DNA of 64,000 bases from Serripes groenlandicus (taxonomy: Eukaryota > Mollusca > Bivalvia > Cardiida > Cardiidae). The DNA is taken from NCBI GenBank assembly GCA_031761405.1, contig JASEVX010000010.1:29456674-29520673 (forward strand), given 5' to 3'. This document shows, piece by piece, positions 23,491 through 34,313 of this stretch. The notes beneath the pieces were generated by a model, which did not search any database, was not told the origin of the DNA, and worked only from the letters and a program-made list of their open reading frames with translations. The position numbers and the translations under genes were made by a program. How positions within the stretch are numbered: position 1 is the stretch's first letter; every line of letters begins with the position of its first letter.

Positions 23491-23858
23491 TATCCAGTGT
23501 AACACAAACCTCAAACTTTGGACACAAATCAAATGTCATTTCCATTAACTCTTCATTGTCTATTTTGCCGAAGTCATCAACTCTGAATTATCGATTTAGA
23601 CATACTATATTCATAAACGTTACACAGTTAAGTCTGGTGCAGCACAGCACTCAAATTTTAGACTAAAAGTCACCTACATTCAGACGGATTGAGTGTTGAT
23701 AATTGTCGAAGTAAACAAATATTAATTGTCCAATTGAACATAGTAGTCCTATCTTCGAGTAAACAAACGTTAGGTGAAATGGTCGCCATGATAGAACTCA
23801 AATACCGTGGAAAATGCGTTAAACTCAAATTTAAAAGTTCTTGGAGATATAGAGGATA

Positions 23859-24004
23859 TTTGTTTGTTTTGAGTGGATATGGAATATATCTCATCGAGAC
23901 GTGATACAATTGAATATTTTCACGAGCGCGTAGCGCGAGTGAAAATGTTTAAATTGTATCACTTCGAGTTGAAATATATTCCATATACACTCAAAACAAA
24001 CAAA
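23859..24004. repeat. Long imperfect palindrome (~70-bp arms)
   Basis: The left arm TTTGTTTGTTTTGAGTGGAT... pairs with ...ATACACTCAAAACAAACAAA around the GC-rich centre 'GAGCGCGTAGCGCGAG' (23924-23939). 'GTGATACAATTGAATATTTT' is matched by 'AAAATGTTTAAATTGTATCAC'. This is probably a hairpin MITE. It may extend over the CRE-like motifs downstream. Confidence 0.75.
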
Positions 24005-24110
24005 TTTTCTTTTTATTTAATGACAAATTGATGAAAAACAAATAATATACCCATTATGTATTTCTTTATATATAACTTGTGTAGTATAACATGACCGAAT
24101 ACTAGGAAAA

Positions 24111-24160
24111 TGACGTCACGTCAGCGGTTTGACGTCATAATGTTAGTCTCTTTGACGTCA
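24111..24160. promoter_or_regulatory. Three perfect TGACGTCA (CRE-like) octamers
   Basis: TGACGTCA occurs at 24111-24118, 24130-24137 and 24153-24160. The octamer is the consensus site for CREB/ATF bZIP factors. No gene start is visible nearby, and the cluster may belong to the adjacent palindromic repeat, so a regulatory role is only possible. Confidence 0.4.
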
Positions 24161-25360
24161 TTTATTCATATTCCACAGTGTGGAATAAGGATTTTATATT
24201 TCACTCTGATAAACAGCAAATTCATTGGTTGTCATATAATAAAAATGTTAAATCTACATAATTCTGTAACATAACATCACATATGTTCACTTTGGTACAA
24301 ATACACTTTCTATCATACAACACATTCGTAGTATACAAATTTGAAAGCATGAATGAAGTTTAAAGCATTGTGACAAAAGGAGAAATTGCTCATAATGAGA
24401 AAGTTCTTCTTTTACCAAAATGTCTTCGAATGTCTTCTGTCGCAAACGAAATGTTCAAGGATTTGGAAATGGTTACATACTCTCTTTCATCTGAAGTTGT
24501 GTAAACTGTTGTAGACCGACGTGTAGTAAGTAAGTAAACAAGTAAATAGTAATGGTAAACCATTTAGATTTAATTTTAAACTATGTACGAATGCTCGTTT
24601 AAACATTTTGGGGAAACCATATTACATCTCAGTATACAGAGTTGGAAATACTAAAGGACAGAAATAAAACCTTTTCCATTATGATTTGTATTAAATATTT
24701 GGGAAGCATCAATGAAACAAAACTTCATATTTCGCTCAAGCATGAGGGCAACGTCTAGACGTTCGACAATGTTCCTGGCGCCAATCATAATATATTATTT
24801 AGAGCGCATCAGGCGGTTAGAGAACGAACGTATTTCATTATTCATATTAGACAAATGTTTTTAAACCACAGATTTAATTCATTTGAGATAAAAAAGGGAG
24901 AAAACAATCACAATACCTTGTTAAGATACTGCTGTATTGTAGATATGCTATAATAAAACTCGTATGAGAAAATTTGGTAAATCAAACCCAGGACCTTGTT
25001 ACATGTACTATAAATAGCCTATTTTGTGTTTCATATAGTATAATAATACAGTTAATTTTATCATAGCATATTATATGAACCATAAAGAGAGACTAATTGT
25101 TTTATCTTAACGAGGTAGTGTGTGTTTTTTCTCGTTTCTTTTACGAATGAAAACTCGAAAACCTTTTGTTAAACCCATTTGACTAGACGTTGTAGCGATT
25201 CTAATATGTCCTCAGAAATTATATTTGAGGATATAGGACTTAAGTGTGGACAGTTAGGACAAGTAAGACTGTGCGTATGTAAACGCTGATATGTACGGTG
25301 GATGAATCAAATCCCCTAGCCGACTGTCCGTGTAACAGTTTTTTGTAACAAAGAACAATT
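24161..25360. other. Non-coding; degenerate MITE traces
   Basis: 24330-24500 contains TTAA-MITE inner motifs ('GGAGAAATTGCTCATAATGA', 'TGTCTTCTGTCGCAAACG'). Nothing else is supportable. Confidence 0.35.
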
Positions 25361-25460
25361 AACCTTTTCCCACATTTTAATGAATCTGAAGCAGGCGAAT
25401 TTTGAAAACATCGTGCCAAACGAAGAAAATACTCATAATTAACAATTTGTCCTGTTGCCA
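25361..25460. mobile_element. TTAA-type MITE, 5' half
   Basis: Starts TTAACCTTTTCCCACATTTT and includes 'GAAGCAGGCGAATTTTGAAA' and the inner hairpin region. The 3' end is missing. Confidence 0.55.
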
Positions 25461-25924
25461 CAATATGTTAACCCCAGTTTGATAAGTAAACATTAATTTA
25501 TAAAAATGTTGGATTTGTTTGCATAAATGTTTTTAAAATCACCTGCATGTAGGAACATGTAATATACATGGATGCAGCACATTTTCTTCGAGCTGTTAAA
25601 AAGGTGATTGTAAGTGTTGTCGTTTACTGTTAACATCTTTGACTTTTACTTAATGTTCTAAAGTAAACTAAACCGCTGTAGTAAAACGCGTCTCTTTTCA
25701 GTATGATTTTGAATTCTTTTTACACTTTTATTTAGGTTCTAAATTGATTTCTTGTAGTTTTGGATATTTTAAATCCCTACAGTACAACACGCCTCATTCC
25801 AATATGATTTTGAAAATCTCTTGCGATGTTGTTTAGATTGTTTTTCTGATATTACTTAAATTAATAACAAAACGATTAAATTTCATATATCAATTAAAAA
25901 CATCAAGTTTACAACTTTTTAAAA

Positions 25925-26133
25925 ATGAAGACGCTTTCTGACGGTTCTGCAGCAGACGAGTTTTGAAAACATTGTTACAAAAAGAGAAATTACTCATAAT
26001 GAGAAATGTCGAATTTTGCCTTTTTAAATCTATTCGTTGATTAAAGTCCATTTATAGATATTTTCTATATTTTGGCTAGGACATTTTCAAATTAGTTTTC
26101 TTCGTATTTGTTTCAGTGGGAAAAGAGGGTAAA
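25925..26133. mobile_element. TTAA-type MITE, diverged
   Basis: 'GACGCTTTCTGACGG...CTGCAGCAGACGAG', inner 'GAGAAATTACTCATAATGAG', then 'GTGGGAAAAGAGGGTAAAG'. Both terminal TTAA sites are lost. Confidence 0.5.
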
Positions 26134-26159
26134 GCACGTATCGAGAATAAAATATGACG

Positions 26160-26262
26160 ATTAGAGAATCGACTGTAATGGGGTTTGAACCCGTACCGTG
26201 GACATTATATGACGTCTCTTATCTTCACAACGTTCTTTCTACCTCGCCCACTAAGGCATTCA
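26160..26262 (-). mobile_element. tRNA-like SINE head fragment
   Basis: In reverse: 'AGTGGGCGAGGTAGAAAGAACG' (A-box region) and 'GGGTTCAAACCCC' (B-box). It lacks the paired arms of an intact tRNA gene and is best read as a SINE head. Confidence 0.45.
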
Positions 26263-26523
26263 TATTTTGATCTGCAATGGCAGTATTATGAATCGAGTTC
26301 ATTGGTAACGTCCAACCGTATATGAAAAATCATTTCTACCGAAAATAAGACGAGTTCAAAATAAGAAGCACAGTAACAAGACGTGCTTACTCAATTGAAT
26401 TACTAAAGATAAAATAATAAAAGTGATAATACAAATTAATTTTACCGGTTTACGCCAATTAGGCCTTAATCATGATCAATTGAGTTATGATACATTTCTG
26501 GGTAGACTAGCATTATCTGCACT

Positions 26524-26736
26524 TTAACCCTTTCTCACAAACAGCAAATTTGTAGCAGACGACTTTTAAAACATCTAAGCAAAAATATGGAAAATCTCTA
26601 TTTAATGAAAGTGTAATTACTGAAAAAAGTTGAAAACATTGTGGCAAAAGTAAACGTTTCTCCTTTTGTCACAATGTTTTCAAAAAGTTGTCTGCTCAAG
26701 GGCTTCAGAAAGCGTCTATATGTGGAAAAGGGTCAA
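26524..26736. mobile_element. TTAA-type MITE copy
   Basis: Starts TTAACCCTTTCTCACAAACA and ends 'TATATGTGGAAAAGGGTCAA' (one base off TTAA). Contains 'TTGTAGCAGACGACTTTTAA' and the inner hairpin around 26640. Confidence 0.75.
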
Positions 26737-26994
26737 TCACTAAAGCTAAATTGTACACCATGCTGCCGCTAGAGGCGTCCAGTAACAGTCCATTAAACCT
26801 ATTCTGTTAGCGCAACCATTGGTAGACACCTGCGGATACACCCGGTTTCCATCGATAAGCCAACCACATCTGAAATACAATTATCATTTATCACCTTTCC
26901 TACAACTTAATTTATATGACGCCTTTTCGCGTTCGACATTTTGAACTATTGTTTGTATAAAGGAAATCGCTCACTTTTTAGCAACACTGTTTCA

Positions 26995-27215
26995 TTTGTT
27001 TGTATGGTGCTTTACGCAACGTTCAACCATTGTCCAGTTATACCATCGTTTATCCTGACACCAGTGAGTCAGTCGTAATGCTAAACCCACACTCCTGAGC
27101 GCCCTTGACTGAGTGAAAGCTATTACTACCATTTTTAAAGATTTTGGTATCGAACCATTGACCTCCCGCACCGATAGGAAAGATTTACCAATACACCTAC
27201 TATGTGGTCAACAAT
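26995..27215 (-). mobile_element. tRNA-derived SINE, type 1
   Basis: In reverse it contains 'GACTCACTGGTGTCAGGATA' and a head with mutated boxes ('GAGGTCAATGGTTCGATACC'). The tail 'GGTTGAACGTTGCGTAAAGC' is degraded. Confidence 0.65.
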
Positions 27216-28838
27216 GTTTCAAAATGTAAATTATATAATCTAACCAATTTCAAAATGTAGATCTAGGGATGTATGTGCAATTTTTTTTAAGAAGACTATA
27301 CTACATTTCACACCAGGTAAATATTTAAGCACAACATCATAAAGAGATGCTCATCCATTCCCACACACATACTGAGGCATTTTACAAACATTGTGGCAAA
27401 CGAAGAAGTTGTACATAATGAACAATTCTTCCTTTTGGCACATTGTTTAAAACTCTTTAAATTAGTTACACTTTCATTTGTAGAGAGTATCCATCTTACA
27501 ACCCAAATGTTTTCAAGCCGTCTGCTGCATATTTATTGAATATGGTGGGAAATTCCAAACATTTGTAAGCATCACTCATAAGCAATAAGAGTATCCGTTG
27601 TCAATCAGCATTTGAAGTTCAGATCGGTAAGCAAGTCGACCACCTAGCGATGTACACGCTTCTTTGGCCTGGAAATATGTATACACATAGGCAACCGGCT
27701 CTCTGGCAAGTAAGACTGTTGTAAATATAAAATTGTGTAATCAGAAACAGTTTTAAAAAAGACATACGCAGTTCATCTTGTATAACGCTCATGAACACAC
27801 ATAAGTCAGTATGACCTTTTGTAATCGTCTTCTGTCTATGCAAATAGTTTAAATGGAATGTGCTTCACTCTATCAATCGGCCATTTCTACTATTGGCATT
27901 CTTAAACTCTGAAACAGCATGGAAGAATACAATTCGTCAAGTTAATGTTATGCATTATATATCCTTGTGGGAACGACGCTTTACCATGATTCAGTATGCA
28001 AGTGATAAAGACAATGATCACAGCTAGCAGAGTCTATAAAGTTTCAAAGTTGAGGGCATTTATATCGACCATGACTACTGTTGCCAAGATATGGTCAAGG
28101 CCCGTAGCACTTACCATTTTTACATGGAGTAAATGTGACATGTTATCCCAAGACGAATTAGTTCATTAATAGTACGAATGTAGCTGCTCAAAAGAGACGC
28201 TTTTACAGCTTACCTACACTTTTATGAATCGTTTTGTCCAATTATACTCGCCAAATTATCCATGTCTGGATTCATAAGGACGATCACTATTTACCAAACA
28301 GTTGTTAAACATTAATCTTAAATACTATTTGGTTTAATGTTGATGTTAAAGTAACATTATTATTGAACCTGTGTATATATTGGATCTGACATGAGTTGTC
28401 ATTTCACATAAATTTTTATCAAACGAGTTTAAGAAAGTTATAAAGCTAGCCTCTGGCGAGCTTGATAACAAATTTCTTGGACCAGTTTAATAAAACTGTA
28501 TGAAATGACAACAAGTGACAGATTCTGTTCATCACATAACGAAACACAAAAAGATAATCGGTTTTTCGCTGTCAGAAAATAGTCACAACATGTAATACTT
28601 TATAAACTGTTAACTAATCACACATAAGCCATTTTTATGACCGATTATGGTCTCTTCGTCCATCTATCGTGACGTTTGTGTTTACCGTATACACGTTCTC
28701 AGCTTTTTGTAAACATTCGTGGATGAATACAAAAATAGTGATTCTGTCATGTTATATTACGCAAGTGACATATAAAAAAATACGTAATGGGTATATATAT
28801 CGGATATAGGCATTGTCATGTGATAAATGTATATACAT
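27216..28838. other. Non-coding; worn repeats only
   Basis: 27330-27560 has TTAA-MITE traces ('GTGGCAAACGAAGAAGTTG', 'GCCGTCTGCTGCATATTT'). 28640-28690 resembles a type 1 SINE core piece. No gene is supported. Confidence 0.35.
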
Positions 28839-29679
28839 CAAACTGTGTAACTAGGAATTTTACCAAATTCCTGAAAAAATCAGGAAATTCGTGAAATGAC
28901 CAATTCGCTTAGAGGTTTCGTGTAAAGCCTAAACAGTTTTACTTCACGAAATTACTAAGTTATACCCCTAATAAAAATAGTCAAAACAGTTCTATTCAAT
29001 ATTAACTTCATTCATAATGTTGTACATGTGCAACATAATACCATGAACAATAGTAGAACAAATTGTGCAGCTACTTTATTTAATTCTTGGAGAACTTTTG
29101 AAATGTAAGCTTAGTTGAGAGCCTCTGAAATATTTGCTCACCTCGCATCAAATCATAGCATTCAACATTAAAATTACTAGTTTTTATTTTTACAAGTTAG
29201 ACTGCTGTGACGCTTGCTATTACAATCTATCTGTGCCTTTATACACTTGCACCTGTTTGTCTCACACTGCTTCTTGCCTCGACTACAGTTAAAACGAAAG
29301 AAACCTTGTCCACCAGAAGCTGTTTTCTTGAGAGCTTTACAAAGTGTTACAGTACATTCTGTGTTGACATCGGAGTGTTCAGGAGGCATTGTGGACAGAG
29401 ATCAATCACACTGATTCCTGGAATACTTTGTATTTAGAATCCCTGACTTCACAGCAATTGTGTACATATTCTGTTGATCGCGAGCGAGAATAACTCCAAG
29501 AATGTTTCTAGGGTCACCTCTACCCTGTCAACTATAAGATAGGAAAAGCAATACTATCTCCTGTCTCACCTCACTGTAATTCAACACGGGATCGCTGTAT
29601 CATTCTTTCCGCTTGCGAACGCTGGGACTCTCGTGCTCGTTTACGCTTAATGAAGATGGCTTGAAGTCGCTGGTCTACT

Positions 29680-30115
29680 GTAAAGAACCGGAGGTAGATG
29701 ATGTAGGTTGTCGGCTGGCAGTAGTAGTAGTTGGTAGTGACTGGTTGGTAGCAGTTCTAGGTTGTTGGCTGGCTATAGTAGTAACTGAAAGTGGCTGATT
29801 GGTAGCAGGTGTATTAGTTACTGGTGGTGGCTGGTAGTAGGTGTAGGTTGTTGGCGGGCGGTTGTTGTAGTAGCTGGTAGTGGCCAGTTGGTAGCAGGTG
29901 TTTTGGGAACTGGTAGTGCCTGGCTGGTAGCAGCTGTAGGTTGTTGGCTTGCGGTAGTAGTAGCAGGAAGTGGCTGGTTGGTAGCAGGTGTATTAGTAAC
30001 TGGTAGTGGCTGGCTGGTAGTAGGTGTAGGTTATTGGATGGCGGTGGAAGTAGCTTGTAGTGGCTGGTTGGTAGCAAGCGTAGGTAGTGACACAGCGGTA
30101 GCGGTAGCGAGTGTC
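29680..30115 (-). repeat. Minisatellite encoding a Thr/Pro-rich transposase linker
   Basis: Imperfect repeats of about 55-60 bp ('GGTAGTGGCTGGTTGGTAGC'-like). On the - strand one frame reads a low-complexity string of the type TPATNQPLPATTTASQQPT, between the integrase and the Cys-rich tail. The repeat therefore looks like an expanded coding linker, not independent satellite DNA. Confidence 0.75.
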
Positions 30116-30156
30116 TGTGGATGACAGAGCGCTAGTAAATCATTTTCAGATTGATG

Positions 30157-30292
30157 TCCAACTATGTCGGAATAAACAAGACCCGATACAAAGCATTGTT
30201 TGGAGAAGCCCTAAAATAGGACATACTTCCTATGTTAGGGCTTCTCCAAACAATGCTTTGTATCGGGTCTTGTTTATTCCGACATAGTTGGA
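30157..30292. repeat. Near-perfect palindrome, 65-bp arms
   Basis: The arms 30157-30221 and 30228-30292 are reverse complements with one mismatch (AAAATAGGA versus ACATAGGA context), around the 6-bp spacer CATACT. The sequence is the transposase segment encoding 'VGINKTRYKALFGEAL', duplicated in inverted orientation. It could extrude a cruciform or be an assembly foldback. Confidence 0.95.
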
Positions 30293-30629
30293 ACAGTTCT
30301 TCTACTGTTGTCTAAATCTGAGCCCCACTGTCCAGTCACGTGTATTGTTATCCCTCATCCTCGCTACCAGAATGCTTTAATGTCACCGTTTGCTCGTTCG
30401 ACTGAACCCTGGCTTTGGTGATGTCAATTATTTCAGCTCTGTGACGACTTGGACAGTGAAGAATTCAGAACTGCTGTTTTTAGATCGTCGATTGTATTGT
30501 AACAAAAATCTTTAGGAATGAGATGTTTCATTTTAATTGATTTCATGAAATCCATAAGTGAATTGGTCATATCACGAATTTGCTGATTTTTTCAGGAATT
30601 TCTTGAAATTCCTAGTTACACAGTTTGAC

Positions 30630-31437
30630 TGTATAAATATATTGAGAGAGAGAGTTGTATATACCACGATTTTCTAATAGGCAATAAATTGTCCATGAGG
30701 GCTTTTTTCTATGTGAAAATATGTGTTATTTTTTCCTTCACTCTACGATATCTCCAGAATGGAGGCAATTAAGAGAGCATATATTGTATTTGGCATTTGT
30801 CTGCGTGATAAATCACGTTTGATTGTAGGTTACAACATAAAACTGTTCAAGTTTTATTCTCTGATTTATATATATGAGTACATATGTATATGTGAGTATA
30901 TATGTGTTTGTATATGTATGTGTGTATTTATGTGTAAGTGTATATGTATATGTATGTAGACAATTATATGAAACCATGTAGTTTTGTGAATAAGTATAAT
31001 TTTGTTTGTCTTTCTTCTGACTCAATAACATCAAATACTACTTAGAGTTTGGAAAATATGGATTATAAATTAGTAAAAAAGTGTGAATAAACTACGATGA
31101 AAGGTCGCCTGTCGTAACATATCAGTTCTGTAACTACGAAAAATAAAAACGTTACTCTTCCCAGTCAATTACTGTCTCATTACAAAAGAGAAGATTAGTC
31201 AATTTCGATTAAGAGTATCATCATGTATGATTATTTTTGTATGTGTGTGTTAATTGTAATTTGTGTATATATTCTTTTATTATGTGTGTTTTAATGTGTG
31301 GCCAGGTCTTGCGGACCTTAAGATATGTCACCTTAATTTCACTTGCAATCGTTCGTTTATATAAGCGCATTCTTATCAATAATTTCATCTAAATCTTGTT
31401 TTTATATTTCACATGAACAGTTATAGTGATTTCCACA
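30630..31437. other. Simple TATG/TGTA-rich repeat, otherwise empty
   Basis: 30868-30958 is a degenerate TATATG/TGTG microsatellite, and a short GA run lies at 30644-30653. Open frames on both strands over it are shadows. Confidence 0.6.
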
Positions 31438-31645
31438 TGTTTCGCTTTTTGCTCATACCAGTATTCCATACAACAGTCTTTCAAAACAATTGCCTGCTTT
31501 TCCATAAAGACTGTTAGTCTATTGATGGACGAAGAATGGTGCCTGTCAAATTTCCTTTTTTTTTCAAACGACGGAAAGATTGTTGGCCGAGCTGAGTTTC
31601 GAACTCACAATCCCTTGACCAGTTAAAGTGAAAATGTCTATGAAC
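31438..31645 (-). mobile_element. tRNA-derived SINE, type 2, partial
   Basis: In reverse the head ends 'GTGAGTTCGAAACTC' (B-box) and the core contains 'GACTAACAGTCTTTATGG', like the 14744 and 48306 copies. Tail and A-box are weak. Confidence 0.7.
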
Positions 31646-32172
31646 ATGTGTATGGCTTAATGACAATTTTCCCTTCAAAGAATGAAGGCTTGATAATAGA
31701 AATACAATAAGCGTATTTTCGGATTGTTCGATATGTAATGCTTTTTTAAAAAAAACATGACAATAAGGGTATTTAGCCATCTAACATCGTAGTACAATCT
31801 TTAAAAAATTATGTCCACTCTTCAATTGACATTATGATTTACCGTTAAATTTGAAAACTCATTTTGCTAAAACGAAGTCGGTTGTCATGGAAACTTACTA
31901 AAATATAACGTGTTTTCGCAACAAAGGAAAAAAGTGCCTTTTTTATTTTTCTCAGGACTGGCACCAATCGGATTTGGTAACCATTTGATCCTCTACCAAA
32001 TCCTCAATTCAGACGGAATATGGTATACAGTGGGACATATGAATAAAGAGCGCCTTTGGAAGACAACAATCTGGTCTTTGTTTAAAGGTGGTCTTTATTT
32101 ACAGGTTCATTTATGCGGGTTATTAGTTATTGGAAAACAATAACAATCCCTAGACTGTTAATGAAATCTTAC
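31646..32172. other. Intron or intergenic; one exon-like open frame
   Basis: Downstream (on the - strand) of the PAN-like exon and probably partly its intron. On the + strand 31955-32089 is open after 'TTTTATTTTTCTCAG' and reads GLAPIGFGNHLILYQILN onward. The splice donor is weak and no family is recognised. Confidence 0.25.
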
Positions 32173-32500
32173 CGATTCTGCCTCGTACAAACACAACTGA
32201 ATGATCCAAACTGGAATCTGTTATCACACTAAATGTAATCTCGTCAAAGTAAACACACGTTTGTCCATGGTGAACTACGGCAGTACAGCTTGTATTGCTA
32301 ACACACGCAGTAATACATAACATCTTTTCCAAAGCGTTTGTTTCGGTCCAATAGCCCCTTCCAGTTCCAGTTGCGGTCAATTGAACCTTCCAACCATACA
32401 CTTGTCGAGTTTCTACGCTACGTGTTTGATAACAACAGACATAATTTCCGTTAACAAATATCAAAACCAGTAACACAGCGGCAAACCTACTGACATCCAT
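32173..32500 (-). CDS. First exon of a secreted PAN/Apple-like protein
   Basis: Probably encodes the start of an extracellular protein. The preferred start is the ATG at 32500 (an in-frame ATG lies 11 codons upstream), since it gives a typical signal peptide: MDVSRFAAVLLVLIFVNG, a short charged start and a hydrophobic core. The mature part has CCYQTRS, then a Cys-rich stretch 'CITACVSNTSCTAVVHH' followed by GQTC, the spacing typical of PAN/Apple modules, which bind proteins or glycans. The exon ends at GAATCG|GTAAGATT, a good donor at 32172, so the open frame to 32150 runs into the intron. No second exon was located in the window. Function beyond secretion is inferred. Confidence 0.55.
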
Positions 32501-32533
32501 TGTTTCCTTCTGGAATTTGATAGAAGATTTCAA

Positions 32534-32984
32534 TTCTGACTTGGAACTATGTACATGTAGCTGGTACTGTTGTGATTAATGCACAATTAACAAAATCGCT
32601 ATTGCTGTTTCAAGTCACATCGATATCTGGATAATTATTTTAAAGTGACTTATTGATTGATACAAGTTCTGAGTCACTGATCTTACAAAACCTTAGCAAG
32701 CATTTTATAAATAAATAAGGGATGTCAACGGTTACCGATATTAATAACCGGTTTATCGTATAATCTTCTAACCGATATGTTTTAACTTGTCATGGTGGAG
32801 CTGTTTCCTGTGCTCTGCATATTGGATTTTGACGCTCTTCTCTGATTTGCGAAAGAATCAGTACAAGTTATAAATATATAACGACTTGATTATGTTGCTT
32901 CTTGTGTAGATTATTTTACTGTAACTATCTGCGGGAAATGAGGAAGATTCTGAACAACTGAACTAGTCAATTTGAACAGTTGGA
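32534..32984. other. Upstream region of the PAN-like exon; hAT-like fragment
   Basis: No TATA box or other clear promoter motif was seen. 32718-32775 reads AAGGGATGTCAACGGTTACC..., similar to termini of hAT-type elements (compare 21.5 kb in reverse). Confidence 0.3.
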
Positions 32985-33190
32985 TAGTGCGTTTGTATGC
33001 CACTTTAAACAGTATTTCAGTAACGGCTGGTAATGTTATCCTGATACTAGCTCAGCAGTCATAATGCTATACCCTCGATCCTGAAAGCTGAAGATGTGTG
33101 ACACTACTCACATTTTAAAGTATGTGCTATGCTCGGATCCTGGTTTCCCATTCTCGTATCGAACTCTCTAAACACTAATATTTCAAGGCG
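32985..33190 (-). mobile_element. Diverged type 1 SINE
   Basis: Reverse orientation: the core 'GCTGAGCTAGTATCAGGATA' and a head with 'GGTTCGATACGAG'-like remnants are visible. No clean tail. Confidence 0.5.
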
Positions 33191-33370
33191 GCATTTCTTT
33201 TTTATATTGAGCTTTGCTTAATCGTACATGTGATAAGTGTTGGTGCCCTTTCCGGGACAGATGACGAAACGACCATCAAATTCTTCCATCCCCCCCCCCC
33301 CTCCCTAAACCCGGATTTTTTGTTGAAATTGGGGATCTTTTGTGGTGCATTGTAGTTCACATATTAACCA

Positions 33371-33557
33371 GCCCTGTGTTCCATAGTCACCAAACCCTAA
33401 ACCTGTTTTGCGAAACCTATATAGGTTTCGTCGATAATCCGTGCATTAGTCGGTAAACCAAACCTGTTTGACGGGAGTACATGCATAATACAGGTAGGTT
33501 TCGTTCCGCTACATAGACAAAACGTGTTTACGTTGTGTTTACTATGGAACACAGGGC
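33371..33557. mobile_element. Small MITE with perfect 17-bp TIR
   Basis: GCCCTGTGTTCCATAGT (33371-33387) and ACTATGGAACACAGGGC (33541-33557) are exact inverted repeats. The 187-bp interior has a sub-palindrome 'CGAAACCTATATAGGTTTCG'. No target duplication is obvious. Confidence 0.8.
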
Positions 33558-34112
33558 AGGTTTACATGACCTAGTAAATATGAACAAAATATGGAAAAAC
33601 TTGTTTCTTAATATTGCCATGATTAACTTTTTTCCCTTTTTCGAAACAAAATTCAAAGGAAATAATCACGGAAACTATTATATAACTATCACTTGAATGT
33701 AAAAACATTGATCTCGTGCAGCTTTTGGAGACAGCAAAATACACTGATAACACTATAACGAGATTTCAATGCATTATTGTGTTAAGGTTTATGTTCAACT
33801 CCGCTACACGTCCAAATTGAATTTAACGTACACGTTTATCAGAGTTAATAACACAGTGTAATATCTATAAGTTGCATTTTGCTATACGCACATTACCAGT
33901 AATTAAATGACAAATACTGTCATTTAGCGGTATATGCTCACTCGCAATTAAATGCTAGTTAAATCCAATTAGCGGAAATATGCGAGTATAAATTCTGGAA
34001 TATGGTAGTTAGGTTGTTTACCGCCATTGATTAGGCTTGTTTAGATTATACTTATTAAAACTTAGAAACTCATATTGACTAAGTGTTTCGTTATAATACC
34101 ACATGTTGTACC
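33558..34112. other. Non-coding; nothing recognised
   Basis: AT-rich; no domain, splice pattern or element was seen. Confidence 0.35.
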
Positions 34113-34313
34113 TAAGGGGCCATTTGCACACATATGTGTTTACTGAAGCCATATAAGACGTCATAACTATTCGCAAAGTGTATATCGCAAAGTGTATAGT
34201 GGCACTGTATACGACCTGACTACTATTCTCAAGGGGCCTTTTACACACTTGTGCTTCCACTGACGCCGCATACGACGTTACACGAGTACTCGCAAAGTGT
34301 ATAGTGGCACTCC
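34113..34313. repeat. Two-copy direct repeat, ~118 bp
   Basis: 'AAGGGGCCATTTGCACACAT...TCGCAAAGTGTATAGTGGCACT' recurs diverged as 'AAGGGGCCTTTTACACACTT...TCGCAAAGTGTATAGTGGCACT'. Short open frames on the - strand here follow the repeat. Confidence 0.6.

Larger units (their letters stand above)
29177..30480 (-). pseudogene. Integrase-type transposase remnant (KRBA2/Ginger-like)
   Basis: Read on the - strand from 30480: 'FFTVQVVTELK', a deletion, then 'HQSQGSVERANGDIKAF' (30422-30371), where the E of ERAN is the third catalytic residue of the DDE core; then 'MRDNNTRDWTVGLRF' and 'VGINKTRYKALFGEAL' with a stop between. An inverted duplication (30157-30292) interrupts this. Beyond it comes the Thr/Pro/Gln/Ala linker from the minisatellite, then 'QRLQAIFIKRKRARESQRSQ', 'GRGDPRNILGVILARDQQNM' and the Cys-rich end (29389-29177) with CSRGKKQCETNRCKC and CNSKRHS, stopping at 29177. 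Stops and frameshifts are frequent. The family call rests on remembered motif similarity. Confidence 0.7.
28839..30629 (-). mobile_element. Integrase-type DNA transposon remnant with ~70-bp TIRs
   Basis: 28839-28910 and 30560-30629 are inverted repeats at high identity: the left reads TCAAACTGTGTAACTAGGAA..., the right ends ...TTCCTAGTTACACAGTTTGA. Between them the - strand carries the C-terminal part of a retroviral-type integrase, a repetitive Thr/Pro-rich linker and a Cys-rich tail. That order resembles the Ginger-like transposases related to vertebrate KRBA2. Most of the 5' coding region is deleted (only ~80 bp separate the right TIR from the integrase remnant), so the copy is non-autonomous. 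The outer TIR limit and target duplication are unclear. Confidence 0.8.

Noticed and set aside
23689..23904. Overlapping + and - ORFs of 71 and 79 aa
   Set aside because: They run into the 23859-24004 palindrome; mirrored ORFs are expected there.
29613..30124. + strand ORFs rich in Gly/Val/Trp
   Set aside because: They are antisense shadows of the transposase linker minisatellite.
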